Positions 48,257 to 57,589 of a stretch of DNA of 64,000 bases are shown one piece after another. The stretch is from an uncultured Oscillibacter sp. Lineage in GTDB: Bacteria > Bacillota > Clostridia > Oscillospirales > Oscillospiraceae. The notes below the pieces were generated by a model that saw only the letters and a program-made list of their open reading frames with translations, made no database searches and was not told the origin of the DNA. Made by a program: the position numbers and the translations under genes. Every line of letters begins with the position of its first letter. Position 1 is the first letter of the stretch. The stretch covers positions 1-64,000 of the forward strand of contig CAJTVF010000007.1 in assembly GCA_910579435.1 (NCBI GenBank). The letters run 5' to 3'.

Positions 48257-48849
48257 GAACGTCCTCCCTGTTTAGCGGCGAACAGGTCCGCCGACAGCAG
48301 GCCCTTGATCAGATTGGACACCCGGCCGCAGGCCGCCGCCTGATTGTAGACCGGGGAGACGTCCTTGTACTTGGGCGTCCCGTCAGGGTTCCGCTCACTG
48401 GACAGCTCCGTCCCCCACTTTTTCAGAGAAAAGGCCCACTGGTCCAGATAGTCCAAGGGATTTCCCGGCCAGCGGTTGATGCGGTCCAGCGTATCCCGCA
48501 GGTCCGCCGAGGCCGGGAAGGGGTTGTCCATATCCCCCAGAGGCACCAGATGGAACATCATGTCGGTTCCCTGGTAATCCGTATCGCTGACGGCTCCCAT
48601 GGCGTTCAGCTCGTGCATCAGGTCCATCCATTCCACCTTGGAAATGGCGTTGGGATTGGCCTTCAGCCGCTGTAAGGTTTTCTTCGCCCCGTCGGTGAGC
48701 TTTCCGGCAATCTCCTGGTTTTTGCCGGACAGAAGGTCCGAAAAGTCCACCGATGGCCCGTCCGGGTTCACCCCCGCGGGCTTGTACTTTCCCCACTCCG
48801 AGGTGGGGATTCCGGTGTTGTTGACGATGTGGTTTACTCCGCTGTCCAT
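48253..48849 (-). CDS. Uncharacterised 198-aa protein
   Basis: The start at 48849 (protein MDSGVNHIVNNTG) is chosen for AAAAGGAG nine bases upstream; an in-frame ATG at 48933 lacks such a site. It is a helical, charged protein: DFSDLLSGKNQEIAGKLTDGAKKTL, MDLMHELNAMGAVSDTDYQGTDMMF, YLDQWAFSLKKWG. The C-terminus SNLIKGLLSADLFAAKQGG is repeated as a fragment at 47471. There is no named family I can offer. It pairs with the 47609 gene. Confidence 0.68.
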   Translation of the reverse strand: MDSGVNHIVNNTGIPTSEWGKYKPAGVNPDGPSVDFSDLLSGKNQEIAGKLTDGAKKTLQRLKANPNAISKVEWMDLMHELNAMGAVSDTDYQGTDMMFHLVPLGDMDNPFPASADLRDTLDRINRWPGNPLDYLDQWAFSLKKWGTELSSERNPDGTPKYKDVSPVYNQAAACGRVSNLIKGLLSADLFAAKQGGRS

Positions 48850-48970
48850 GCCTGATTCTCCTTTTAGCTTTGCACTCCCTTGCTTTTCAAATTCATATTC
48901 CTTTACAAAGGGTATATCGACAGAGTCCGGCATTTTGATAAGGGACCCGCCGTATTTTCGGGAGAAACGA

Positions 48971-48996
48971 AAAACGGACCGCGTGGCGGTCCGTTT
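48971..48996 (-). terminator. Terminator after the gyrB-gyrA-rnhA run
   Basis: Arms AAAACGGACCGC and GCGGTCCGTTTT; the minus strand continues with TTCGTTTC. Confidence 0.8.
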
Positions 48997-49125
48997 TCCG
49001 TGTGTGTTTATTTTAGGAGGGAGAAAACGCATCGGGCTGGGAGTACCCTTTGCTGATTCTTACTGTACCCGAAACTTTTTGCAAAATTATGAGGTCTCTG
49101 TAAACAGTTTATGAATGTTGGAATT

Positions 49126-49563
49126 TTATTTGAACTTCCGGCTCTCCGCCACGGCCATTTCGTCACAGCGGTTGTTGAACTCGTTCTCCGCGTGGCCCTT
49201 GACCCAGTGGTAATGGAGCTCGTGCGTCTCCGCCAGGTCCAGCAAACGGCCCCAGAGGTCCGGGTTCAGGGCGGGTTTCTTGTCGGACTTCACCCAGCCC
49301 CTGGCCCGCCAGCTCTTGGCCCAGCCCTTGCTGAGGCCGTCGATAACATACTTGCTGTCGGACCACAGCTCCACCACGCAGGGCTCCCGCAGGGCCTCCA
49401 GGGCGGTGATGACGGCGGTGAGCTCCATTCGGTTGTTGGTGGTCTGGGCTTCGCCGCCGGAGAGCTCCTTTTTGTGCTCCCCGTACATCAGGATGGCCCC
49501 CCAGCCCCCGGGGCCGGGGTTGCCGGAGCACGCCCCGTCGGTATAGATCGTAACCGTCTTCAT
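49126..49563 (-). CDS. rnhA: Ribonuclease HI
   Basis: Degrades RNA in RNA-DNA hybrids (R-loops, primers). It is 145 aa, with the four catalytic acids in TDGACSGNPGPGG, NRMELTAVI, DSKYVIDGL and NRCDEMAV. It starts 6 bp after gyrA, suitable for resolving R-loops together with gyrase. Confidence 0.96.
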   Translation of the reverse strand: MKTVTIYTDGACSGNPGPGGWGAILMYGEHKKELSGGEAQTTNNRMELTAVITALEALREPCVVELWSDSKYVIDGLSKGWAKSWRARGWVKSDKKPALNPDLWGRLLDLAETHELHYHWVKGHAENEFNNRCDEMAVAESRKFK

Positions 49564-49569
49564 AGGCGC

Positions 49570-52101
49570 TTATACCGTCTCCTCAGAAGAGGACGGCTCC
49601 CCAGAGGCGGGCGCCTCTTCGGAAGCGGGCGTTTCCTCCCGGTCCGCCAGGGCCATGGAGATTACCCGGTCGCCCTCTTCCTTAAAGCGCATGACAATGA
49701 CGCCCTGGGTGGAGCGGCCGCACTGCTTGATGGCCTCCACCGGCGTGCGGATCAGGATGCCCGCCTCCGTCACCAGCAGCAGGTCCTCGGACCCGTCCAC
49801 CACCTTGATGCCGACCACCAGCCCGGTCTTCTCCGTCAGCATATAGTTCTTGATGCCGCAGGCGTTCCGCTTCGTGATCCGGTACTCCTCCACCGGGGTC
49901 CGCTTGCCGTAGCCCTTCTCCGTGATGGTGAGGACCGCCTTCCCCGGCTTGGCCCGGGCGGCGCCCACCACGTAATCGCCCTCCCGGAGCTTGATGCCAA
50001 GGACCCCAACCGCCGCGCGGCCCATGGGCCGGACCTCGTTCTCGTCAAAGCAGACGGCCATGCCGTCATGAGTGGCGATGAGGATATTCTGTTTCCCGTC
50101 GGTTTCCCGGACGGTGATGAGCTGGTCGTCCTCCGTCATGTTCAGGGCCCGCAGCCCATTGTTGCGGAGATTCTTCAGGCTGTCCGCCGGCAGGCGCTTC
50201 ACCACGCCGTTCCGGGTGACCATGAAGAGGAAGCGGCCGTCGTCCTCGATGGAGCGGGTGTGGACCATGGCCTGGACCTTCTCCCCCTGCTCCACCTGGA
50301 GGATGTTGACAATGTTGGTCCCCTTGGCGGTCTTGCCGGAGACGGGAATCTGGTAGCCCTTCTTCCGGTAGACCTTCCCGGTATCGGTGAAAAAGAGGAT
50401 ATAGTCGTGGGTGGAGGCGGTGAACACGTCGGCCACCGCGTCCTCCTCCCGGGTGGTGATGCCCTTCTTTCCCATGCCCCCCTTGGACTGGGCGGCGTAC
50501 TCGCTGACGGGGGTCCGCTTGATATAGCCCGCCTGGGTCAGGGTGAAGACGCACTGCTCTTCCTCGATCAGGTCCTCGATGTCGATTTCATCCTCCACGT
50601 CCTGGATTTCCGTCATCCGTCCGTCGCCGTACTTTTCGGAGATGGCGGTGAGCTCTTCTTTCAGAATCTGGCGGACCAGGGTCTCGTCGGAGAGGATTTT
50701 CTGGAACCAGGCGATGCGCTCTTCCAGCTCCTTGTACTCGTTTTCCAGCTTCTCCCGGTTTAAACCCTGGAGGGAGATCATCCGCATATCGCAGATGGCC
50801 TGGGCCTGTACGTCGTCCAGGCCGAAGCGGGCCATGAGGTTTTCCTTCGCGTTGTCGTAGCTGCTGCGGATGACCTTGATAACCTCGTCAATGTGGTCCT
50901 GGGCGATCAGCAATCCCTCCAGCAGGTGGGCCCGCTCCTGGGCCTTTTTCAGGTCGAAGCGGGTGCGGCGGACGATGACCTGCTCCTGGTGCTGGATGTA
51001 CTCGTCCAGAATGTGCCGCAGGGAGAGAATTTTGGGCTGGAGCTTTCCGTTGACCTCCACCAGGGCCAGCATATTGATGGCGAAGGTGGTCTGGAGCTGG
51101 GTCTGGGCAAAGAGGCGGTTTAAGACCACCTGGGGGTTGGCGTCCCGCTTCAGCTCAATGACGATGCGCATGCCGTTGCGGTCGGACTCGTCCTGGATGT
51201 TGGAGATGCCCTCCAGCCGCTTGTCCTCCACCTGGTCCGCCATGTTTTTAATCAGCATCCGCTTGTTGACCTGGTAGGGGATCTCCGTGATGATGATGCG
51301 GGTCCGGTTCTGGCCGAACTCCTCAAACTCATGCCGGGCGCGGATGGTCACCCGGCCCCGGCCGGTGGCGTAGGCCGCCCGGATGCCGCTGCGGCCCATG
51401 ATGATGCCTTTGGTGGGAAAATCCGGGCCCTCCATGTGCTGCATCAGGTCCGTCAGCGTGGCGTTGGGGTCGTCCAGCACGCAGATCACCGCGCCGATGA
51501 CCTCCCGGAGGTTGTGGGGCGGGATATTGGTGGCCATGCCCACGGCGATGCCGCTGGAGCCGTTTACCAGGAGGTTCGGGAACCGGGAGGGCAGGACCTT
51601 GGGCTCCTTCCTGGTCTCGTCGAAGTTGGGGTCCCAGTCCACGGTATCCTTCTCGATCTCCCGGAGCATTTCGCCGGAAATCTTGGACAGCCTGGCCTCG
51701 GTGTACCGGTAGGCCGCCGGGGGGTCGCCGTCCACGGAGCCGAAGTTGCCGTGCCCGTCGATGAGCATATAGCGCATGGAGAAATCCTGGGCCAGGCGGA
51801 CCAGGGCGTCATAGACGCTGGCATCGCCGTGGGGGTGGTACCGGCCCAGCACGTCGCCCACGGCGGTGGCGCACTTGCGGAAGGCGTGGTCATAGGTCAG
51901 GTTGTCCTCGTACATGGCGTAGAGGATGCGGCGGTGGACGGGCTTCAAGCCGTCCCGCACGTCCGGCAGGGCCCGGCCCACGATGACGCTCATGGCGTAG
52001 TCGATATAGGATTTTTCCATCTCCGGGACCAGGGGGGACTCGACGATTTTCTGGTCCGGGAACCGGATTTCCTCCGGGTCGTATTGGGGTTTCTTACTCA
52101 T
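49570..52101 (-). CDS. gyrA: DNA gyrase subunit A
   Basis: Cleavage-reunion subunit introducing negative supercoils with GyrB. It is 843 aa. The N-terminal region has YHPHGDASVYDALVRLAQD (quinolone-determining area) and the active Tyr in AAYRYTEARL. The C-terminal beta-pinwheel carries a GyrA-box-like QSKGGMGKKGI, which separates it from the ParC-like paralogue at 32260. Confidence 0.97.
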   Translation of the reverse strand: MSKKPQYDPEEIRFPDQKIVESPLVPEMEKSYIDYAMSVIVGRALPDVRDGLKPVHRRILYAMYEDNLTYDHAFRKCATAVGDVLGRYHPHGDASVYDALVRLAQDFSMRYMLIDGHGNFGSVDGDPPAAYRYTEARLSKISGEMLREIEKDTVDWDPNFDETRKEPKVLPSRFPNLLVNGSSGIAVGMATNIPPHNLREVIGAVICVLDDPNATLTDLMQHMEGPDFPTKGIIMGRSGIRAAYATGRGRVTIRARHEFEEFGQNRTRIIITEIPYQVNKRMLIKNMADQVEDKRLEGISNIQDESDRNGMRIVIELKRDANPQVVLNRLFAQTQLQTTFAINMLALVEVNGKLQPKILSLRHILDEYIQHQEQVIVRRTRFDLKKAQERAHLLEGLLIAQDHIDEVIKVIRSSYDNAKENLMARFGLDDVQAQAICDMRMISLQGLNREKLENEYKELEERIAWFQKILSDETLVRQILKEELTAISEKYGDGRMTEIQDVEDEIDIEDLIEEEQCVFTLTQAGYIKRTPVSEYAAQSKGGMGKKGITTREEDAVADVFTASTHDYILFFTDTGKVYRKKGYQIPVSGKTAKGTNIVNILQVEQGEKVQAMVHTRSIEDDGRFLFMVTRNGVVKRLPADSLKNLRNNGLRALNMTEDDQLITVRETDGKQNILIATHDGMAVCFDENEVRPMGRAAVGVLGIKLREGDYVVGAARAKPGKAVLTITEKGYGKRTPVEEYRITKRNACGIKNYMLTEKTGLVVGIKVVDGSEDLLLVTEAGILIRTPVEAIKQCGRSTQGVIVMRFKEEGDRVISMALADREETPASEEAPASGEPSSSEETV

Positions 52102-52127
52102 CTGCTGTTACCCAGCCTTTCCTTAAA

Positions 52128-52506
52128 TCAGGTTTCACACGCTTCGTACGCCAGGTGGACGGAATCCAGTCCGCAGCCGCTTTCCTCCGCCGGGCGGAAG
52201 CTGGATATATAGAGGGAAGGGTACATGGAAAACGCCGCCTCGGGATTGAGAAGCGTACCGGATTCGTATTCCCGCCTGGTGATGATATCGCAACGGGACA
52301 TTTCGACCTCAAAGACGCAGGCCTCCCCTTCCTCCAAATGTTTCGTAAGCTCTCCGGTATAAATCGTAAAGGGCGTGCTCTGGAACAGGGCGGCCACCGA
52401 CATGCGCGGCGTCTCACAGTCCGTCACATAGTCGGGAATCAGGGACCGCGCCGCAGCCGGACAGCGGCAGGGCCGGGAGCAAAAGAAGGCTTCCAATTTG
52501 CTTCAT
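52128..52506 (-). pseudogene. Lipoprotein gene with a frameshift, between gyrB and gyrA
   Basis: ATG at 52506 with GGAGG gives a lipoprotein signal (MKQIGSLLLLPALPLSGCG) in one frame, which stops after about 30 codons. The body (LIPDYVTDCETPRMSVAALF to the end VHLAYEACET) continues in another frame from about 52440. One inserted or lost base near 52435-52450 explains both. It is either a real lesion or an assembly error. The intact protein would be about 125 aa and surface-anchored; its family is unknown. Confidence 0.7.
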
Positions 52507-52515
52507 AGCGCCTCC

Positions 52516-54465
52516 TCAGTAGTCCAGGTTCACCACATACTGGGCGTTCTTCTCGATGAACTCCTTCCGGGGCTCCACCTTCTCCCCCATAAGAATCGTG
52601 AAGGTCTCGTCCGCCTTTACTGCGTCGTCCAGCGTAATCCGCCGGAGGGTCCGGGTGGCGGGGTCCATGGTGGTCTCCCACAGCTCATGGGGGTTCATCT
52701 CGCCAAGGCCCTTGAAGCGGCTGATTTCCACCTTGGCGCCCGGATTCCCTGCCCGAAGCTCGGCGGAAACGCGCTCCCGTTCCGGTTCGTCATAGGCAAC
52801 CCGCGTGGTCTTGCCCCGGGTGAGCTTAAAGAGGGGCGGCACGGCGGAATAGACGTAGCCCTGCTCAATGAGGGGGCGCATAAAGCGGAAGAAGAAGGTC
52901 AGAAGCAATGTCCGGATATGGCTTCCGTCCACGTCGGCGTCCGCCATAATGATGACTTTATGATACCGGAGCTTATTGGCGTCGAACTCGTCCCCGATGC
53001 CCGCCCCCAGGGCGGTGATGACGGGCTGGAGCTTGTCGTTTCCGTAGACCTTATCCACCCGGGCCTTTTCCACGTTCAGCATTTTGCCCCACAGGGGGAG
53101 GATGGCCTGGAACCGGGAATCCCGGCCCTGGGTGGCGGAGCCTCCGGCGGAATCGCCCTCGACGATATAAATTTCCGTCAGCTCCGGGTTGTTCTCGTTG
53201 CAGTCCCGGAGCTTGTCGGGCATGGCCGCGCCGCCGAGGGCGGTCTTGCGGCGGATGGACTCCCGGGCCTTCTTGGCGGCCTCCCGGGCGCGGCTGGCGG
53301 TGAGGGCCTTGTCCAGAATCATCCGCCCCACCTGGGGGTTCTCCTCCAGGAAAATGTCCAGCTTTTCCGCCACGATGTTGTTCACCAGGGTGCGGATTTC
53401 GCTGTTGCCCAGCTTGGCCTTGGTCTGGCCCTCGAACTGGGCGTCGGTGAGCTTCACGGAAATGACGCAGGTGAGGCCCTCCCGGCAGTCCTCGCCGGAG
53501 ACCTTCTCGTCGTCCTTCAGCAGTTTGATCTTTTTGCCGTAGCTGTTCAGCACGGTGGTCAGGGCCCGCTTGAAGCCCTCCTCGTGCATGCCGCCCTCCG
53601 GAGTGTGGACGTTGTTGGCAAAGGACAGAATCGTCTCGTTATACCCGTCGTTGTACTGTAAGGCCACCTCGGCAATGGAATCCTCCCGCTGGCCGGACAT
53701 GTAAATGACCCCGGGGTGGAGGGCGTCCTTGCTCTTGTTGAGCCAGGTGACAAACTCCCGGATGCCCCCCTCATAGCACATGGAGTCCCGCTGTTCCTTG
53801 CCGGGGCGGAGGTCCACGGTGTTGATGCGAAGGCCCGCGTTTAAGAACGCCTCCTCCCGCATCCGGGTGTGGAGGGTGTCGTAATTGTAAACCGTGTCCT
53901 CGAACATCTCCGGGTCCGGCTTGAAGGTGACGGTGGTGCCGGTGCGGTCCGTCTTGCCCACCACGGTCATCTCCTGGGTAATCTGGCCCCGGGAGAACTT
54001 CATCTCGTAAATCTCGCCGTTCTTGTGGACCTGGACCGTCAGCCACTCGGAAAGGGCGTTGACCACCGACGCGCCCACGCCGTGGAGGCCGCCGGAGACC
54101 TTATAGCCCCCGCCGCCGAACTTGCCGCCGGCGTGGAGGATGGTGTACACCACCTCCAGGGCGGGCTTGCCGGTCTGGGCCTGGATGTCCACGGGGATGC
54201 CCCGGCCGTTGTCCACGACGGTGATGGTGTCCCCCTCGTTGATCTGGACCAGAATCTCCGTGCAGAAGCCCGCCAGGGCCTCGTCGATGGCGTTGTCCAC
54301 AATCTCATAGACCAGATGGTGGAGGCCGGAGGCGGAGGTGGAGCCGATATACATGCCGGGCCGCTTCCGCACGGCCTCCAGGCCCTCTAAGACTTGGATT
54401 TCCGACGCGTCGTACTCGTTAGACGCGTCTACGGCGGTGGAATTTAAAATCTCATTCTCTGCCAT
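52516..54465 (-). CDS. gyrB: DNA gyrase subunit B
   Basis: ATPase subunit of gyrase; 649 aa. The start at 54465 (protein MAENEILNS) follows AAAGGAG. Motifs are VRKRPGMYIGST, VDNAIDEALAG, VVDNGRGIPVDI, GGLHGVGASVVNALS in the ATPase region, and TOPRIM EGDSAGGSATQGRD with DADVDGSHIRTLLL. It ends in the usual RRITLDDA and GEKVEPRKEFIEKNA segment. Confidence 0.97.
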   Translation of the reverse strand: MAENEILNSTAVDASNEYDASEIQVLEGLEAVRKRPGMYIGSTSASGLHHLVYEIVDNAIDEALAGFCTEILVQINEGDTITVVDNGRGIPVDIQAQTGKPALEVVYTILHAGGKFGGGGYKVSGGLHGVGASVVNALSEWLTVQVHKNGEIYEMKFSRGQITQEMTVVGKTDRTGTTVTFKPDPEMFEDTVYNYDTLHTRMREEAFLNAGLRINTVDLRPGKEQRDSMCYEGGIREFVTWLNKSKDALHPGVIYMSGQREDSIAEVALQYNDGYNETILSFANNVHTPEGGMHEEGFKRALTTVLNSYGKKIKLLKDDEKVSGEDCREGLTCVISVKLTDAQFEGQTKAKLGNSEIRTLVNNIVAEKLDIFLEENPQVGRMILDKALTASRAREAAKKARESIRRKTALGGAAMPDKLRDCNENNPELTEIYIVEGDSAGGSATQGRDSRFQAILPLWGKMLNVEKARVDKVYGNDKLQPVITALGAGIGDEFDANKLRYHKVIIMADADVDGSHIRTLLLTFFFRFMRPLIEQGYVYSAVPPLFKLTRGKTTRVAYDEPERERVSAELRAGNPGAKVEISRFKGLGEMNPHELWETTMDPATRTLRRITLDDAVKADETFTILMGEKVEPRKEFIEKNAQYVVNLDY

Positions 54466-54481
54466 ATACTTCTCCTTTGCT

Positions 54482-54569
54482 GTTCTTTTTCTTGTAAGAA
54501 AAAGAACCAAAAAGAATTTTATCCCGCTCTGCGGTGCGGTGTTTGTCTTGCCCTGTCACACGGCAACGG
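54482..54569. repeat. REP-F repeat, copy 2
   Basis: Hairpin GTTCTTTTTCTTG/AGAAAAAGAAC followed by AAAAAGAATTTTATCCCGCTCT and CACGGCAACGG, as at 13537. It lies in the gyrB-remB gap. Confidence 0.62.
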
Positions 54570-54629
54570 AGAGCTACCTTACGGAACTTATCTTTTGGAG
54601 CGGAAAAAGCCATGCTGGAAACACCCTTT

Positions 54630-54660
54630 TGTGGGGCCTGACCCCCTGGTCAGGCCATTT
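54630..54660 (-). repeat. REP-G hairpin
   Basis: Arms GGCCTGACC and GGTCAGGCC with flanks TGTGGG and ATTTTT, in the 330-bp gyrB-remB gap. No gene is seen in that gap. Confidence 0.88.
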
Positions 54661-54798
54661 TTCAGGCCATCTCCCATGGCCCGGTCACAGGACCAGTCCC
54701 CCAGGGCCGGACAGGCAGGATTTTCCTCCGGCCCGCTTTTCCCCGCTCCCGGTAAATTTTTTGGAATATTTTCCATTCAAGCCGCATAGGCTGTCCCA

Positions 54799-55062
54799 TC
54801 ACTCCGGCTTCCCGCTCTCCGCCCGCTTCCGCAGGGCGGCGGGGCTGAGCTGGCTCAGATAGACGATCTGCTCATGATACGGGTGGCCGCAGACCACGAA
54901 GGACCGGGGCAGGTCCCCGGAGACGTCCAGAACCACCCCCTCTTTTTCGGCGGCGGCCAGATAGTCCCGGGTCCGCTTTTCATAGCTGCATTTGTCCAGG
55001 TCAAAAATGCCGATGATCCGGCGCTGGGGGATAATCTCGTTTTGTCCCAGGTGCAGGTACAT
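54799..55062 (-). CDS. remB: RemB-like extracellular-matrix regulator (DUF370)
   Basis: An 87-aa protein. The chosen start MYLHLGQNEIIPQRRIIGIFDLD follows AAGGAG; the frame extends upstream but without a site. The segment YEKRTRDYLAAAEKEGVVLDV and SFVVC agree with RemB of Firmicutes, which lies in this position between recF and gyrB. It is a presumed DNA-binding regulator of matrix genes in Bacillus; the role here is unknown. Confidence 0.85.
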   Translation of the reverse strand: MYLHLGQNEIIPQRRIIGIFDLDKCSYEKRTRDYLAAAEKEGVVLDVSGDLPRSFVVCGHPYHEQIVYLSQLSPAALRKRAESGKPE

Positions 55063-55157
55063 AAATTTCTCCTTACAATCCAGAGGGCAAAGCATCACTC
55101 CCAGTTCAGCCCCTCCCAAATCCAGGCAAACCAACGGCGTCGGACTGCTTTTCCAAT

Positions 55158-56261
55158 TCATGAAATTCTTCCCTGTTCCACGTGAAACACCTTGCCGCCC
55201 AAGAGATTCGGCAATCGGTCCTCCTCGCAGCAGGTGATGAACACCTGTCCTCCCGCAATGCGGTTCAAGACAAATTCCTGCCGCTTGGGATCCAGCTCGG
55301 AAAGCACGTCGTCCAGCAGAAGCACCGGATACTCCCCCGCCGCGCTCTTGTAAATCTCCCGCTCCGCCAGCTTCAGCGCCAGGGCGGCGGTCCGGGTCTG
55401 TCCCTGGGAGGAATAGGTCTTCGCCTCCCGTCCGTCAATGGCAACGAGAAGATCGTCCTTGTGGGGCCCGGAGAGGCACAGGCGGGAGGCCAGCTCCGCT
55501 TCCCGGCGGCTCTCCATGTGCCGCCGGAGGCTGTCCGCCAGCGCGCCAATCTCCGCGCCGGGGTCCTCTATGGAGGAGACCGTCTGATATTGAAGCTCCA
55601 GCCGTTCCCTTCCGCCGGAGCATTCCCGGTGGTGAACGGCGGCGTACTCCGCCAGCCGGAGGCAGAAGGAATGCCGGTACTGAATCAGCGCCGCTCCCAG
55701 CCGGATCATCTGCTCATTGAACTCCGGCAGGGCGGACAGCAGGTCCGGCCGTTCGCCAAAATCCCGCAAAATCCGGGTCTTCTGCTCCCGGGCCCGTTCA
55801 TAGCCCGCCAGGGCGGCGGCGTACCGGGGCCGGAGCTGGCAGAGGGCCGTATCCAGGAAACGCCGCCGGGCGGCGGCCCCCTCCCGGATCAGATACAAGT
55901 CCTCCGGCTGGAACAAAACCGTGTGATACACGTCCCCCAGAGCCGCGTTGGTCTTGATGGGGACCTGATTCACCGTGATTTTCCGCCGCCGGCCCCTGTA
56001 CAGGTCCGCCTGGACCCGGAACTCCCGCTCCCGGGAGCCGACCCGGGCCAGCAGCCGGGCGGAATCCTCCTGAAAGCCGATCATCTCCCGGTCCGTCCGG
56101 GCCCGGGGGGACCTCCCCCGGGAGAGATAAACCACCGCCTCCAGCAGATTCGTCTTCCCCTGGGCGTTCTCGCCGCAGATCACGTTGCACCGGGGGTCGA
56201 AGCCCACCGCCTCCCGGGCATAGTTCCGAAAGCCCTCCAGCTCCAGGCGGTCAATCCGCAT
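55158..56261 (-). CDS. recF: DNA replication and repair protein RecF
   Basis: SMC-like ATPase that helps load RecA at gaps. It is 367 aa. Walker A is GENAQGKTNLLEA (about 31-43), the ABC signature SQGQTRTAALALKLAE, and Walker B PVLLLDDVLSELD. The start at 56261 (protein MRIDRLELEGFRNY) overlaps the S4 gene by 11 bp. Its last codons contain parS 5. Confidence 0.96.
   Translation of the reverse strand: MRIDRLELEGFRNYAREAVGFDPRCNVICGENAQGKTNLLEAVVYLSRGRSPRARTDREMIGFQEDSARLLARVGSREREFRVQADLYRGRRRKITVNQVPIKTNAALGDVYHTVLFQPEDLYLIREGAAARRRFLDTALCQLRPRYAAALAGYERAREQKTRILRDFGERPDLLSALPEFNEQMIRLGAALIQYRHSFCLRLAEYAAVHHRECSGGRERLELQYQTVSSIEDPGAEIGALADSLRRHMESRREAELASRLCLSGPHKDDLLVAIDGREAKTYSSQGQTRTAALALKLAEREIYKSAAGEYPVLLLDDVLSELDPKRQEFVLNRIAGGQVFITCCEEDRLPNLLGGKVFHVEQGRIS
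55174..55189. promoter_or_regulatory. parS: parS site 5, inside recF
   Basis: TGTTCCACGTGAAACA, one mismatch to the consensus. It encodes VFHVEQ near the RecF C-terminus and is 2.4 kb from the putative oriC. Confidence 0.9.
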
Positions 56262-56466
56262 AGCCCACGGCCAGCTCTTCCCCGGCAAATTTCACCAGAT
56301 CGCCGGGCCGGAGCTTCTTCCCCCTTTGCAGGCAGGGCCCGCCGTTGACCAGGGCCTCCCCGGCCTGGATGCGCTCCTTGGCCTCGCCGCCGGTCTCCAC
56401 CAGCCCCGCGAATTTCAGCAGGTCCTGGAGCTTGATGAACTCCGTGGTAATCATGACTTTCCTCAT
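56251..56466 (-). CDS. yaaA: S4-domain RNA-binding protein (YaaA)
   Basis: A 71-aa protein with an S4 fold: FIKLQDLLKFAGLVETGGEAKERIQAGEALVNG and LRPGDLVKFAGEEL. It is the standard small gene between dnaN and recF in Firmicutes, probably ribosome-related. Either ATG at 56466 (GAGG upstream) or 56454 is possible. Confidence 0.92.
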   Translation of the reverse strand: MRKVMITTEFIKLQDLLKFAGLVETGGEAKERIQAGEALVNGGPCLQRGKKLRPGDLVKFAGEELAVGYAD

Positions 56467-56473
56467 GGCCGCC

Positions 56474-57589
56474 TCACTCCGCGTTCTTCAGCCGCACGGG
56501 CAGGACCATATAGAGGAAGCGGTCCTTCCCGTCCGTGGGCGCCAGGATGGCGGGAGACACGCCGGTATTCAGCTCAATCCGCACCGCGTCCGCCGGGGCG
56601 AAGCGCAGCGCCTCCATCAGATAGCGGTTGTTGAAGCCGATCTCCAGGCCCTCGCCGTCCCCCTCCAGGCGGCAGACGTCCCTGGCCTCGCCGTTGCCGG
56701 TCTTGGCGGAGAGCAGCACCCGCCCCTCCTCAAAGCGGCAGCGGACCGGGCTTTTCAGCTTGTCGGAAATCACCACGGACACCCGGTCGATGCTCTCCAT
56801 CAAAGCCTTGGCCTCCACGGTGACGGCGATGGGGTTCTGCTTGGGAATGGCGTTCCGATAGTCCAAAAACTCTCCCTCCAGGCGGCGGCAGATCAGCTCC
56901 ACACCGCCCACGGTGAAGAGGATGTGCCGCTTGCCCAGGGTGATTTCCGCCAGGTCCTCCACGTCGCCGCAGATACCCTTGACCTCGTTCAGGGCGGAGC
57001 CGGGGGCCACGAAGGAGAACGCGCCCCCCTCCAGCTTTTCCAGGGGCTCCTTCCGCACCGCCAGGCGGAAGCCGTCCACGGCGGCCATGGTCAGGACCCC
57101 TTCCCCGATTTCAAACAGGGCGCCGGTGTGCACTGGGCGGCTCTCGTTGGTGGAGACGGCAAAGGCCACCTCCTCGATCATGGCCCGGAGGACCTTCCGC
57201 TTGATGGAGACGGCGTACTCGTCCTCCACCTCGGGAAGGTCCGGGTAGTCCGCGGCGGACAGGCCGGGAATCTCGAAGTCCGCGTCGCCGCAGAGCAGGC
57301 GGACCTGTAATTTCTCATTGGTGGTAAAGGTAACGGTATCGTCGGGCATCCGCCGGATGATGTCTCCGAACAGGCGGGCGTTCAGCACGAGTTCGCCGGG
57401 CTCCTCCACTCCGGCGGAGACCTTCGCCCGGATTCCGGTCTGCATGTTGTAGCCGGAGACGGTGAGGGCCTCGTTTCCCGCTTGGAGCAGCAGTCCCTCC
57501 AGGGCGGGGATGGAGCTTTTCTGCGCGGCGGCGCGGCTGGTGACGGCGATGGCGTTTTGCAGCAGGGCTTTTTCACAGCTGAATTTCAT
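56474..57589 (-). CDS. dnaN: DNA polymerase III sliding clamp (beta subunit)
   Basis: Ring-shaped processivity clamp; 371 aa from the start MKFSCEKALLQNAI. It has three similar domains. Typical phrases are GLLLQAGNEALTVSGYNMQTGIR, PGLSAADYPDLPEVEDE, DGFRLAVRKEP and the C-terminal YMVLPVRL. It is downstream of dnaA across the putative origin. Confidence 0.97.
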   Translation of the reverse strand: MKFSCEKALLQNAIAVTSRAAAQKSSIPALEGLLLQAGNEALTVSGYNMQTGIRAKVSAGVEEPGELVLNARLFGDIIRRMPDDTVTFTTNEKLQVRLLCGDADFEIPGLSAADYPDLPEVEDEYAVSIKRKVLRAMIEEVAFAVSTNESRPVHTGALFEIGEGVLTMAAVDGFRLAVRKEPLEKLEGGAFSFVAPGSALNEVKGICGDVEDLAEITLGKRHILFTVGGVELICRRLEGEFLDYRNAIPKQNPIAVTVEAKALMESIDRVSVVISDKLKSPVRCRFEEGRVLLSAKTGNGEARDVCRLEGDGEGLEIGFNNRYLMEALRFAPADAVRIELNTGVSPAILAPTDGKDRFLYMVLPVRLKNAE

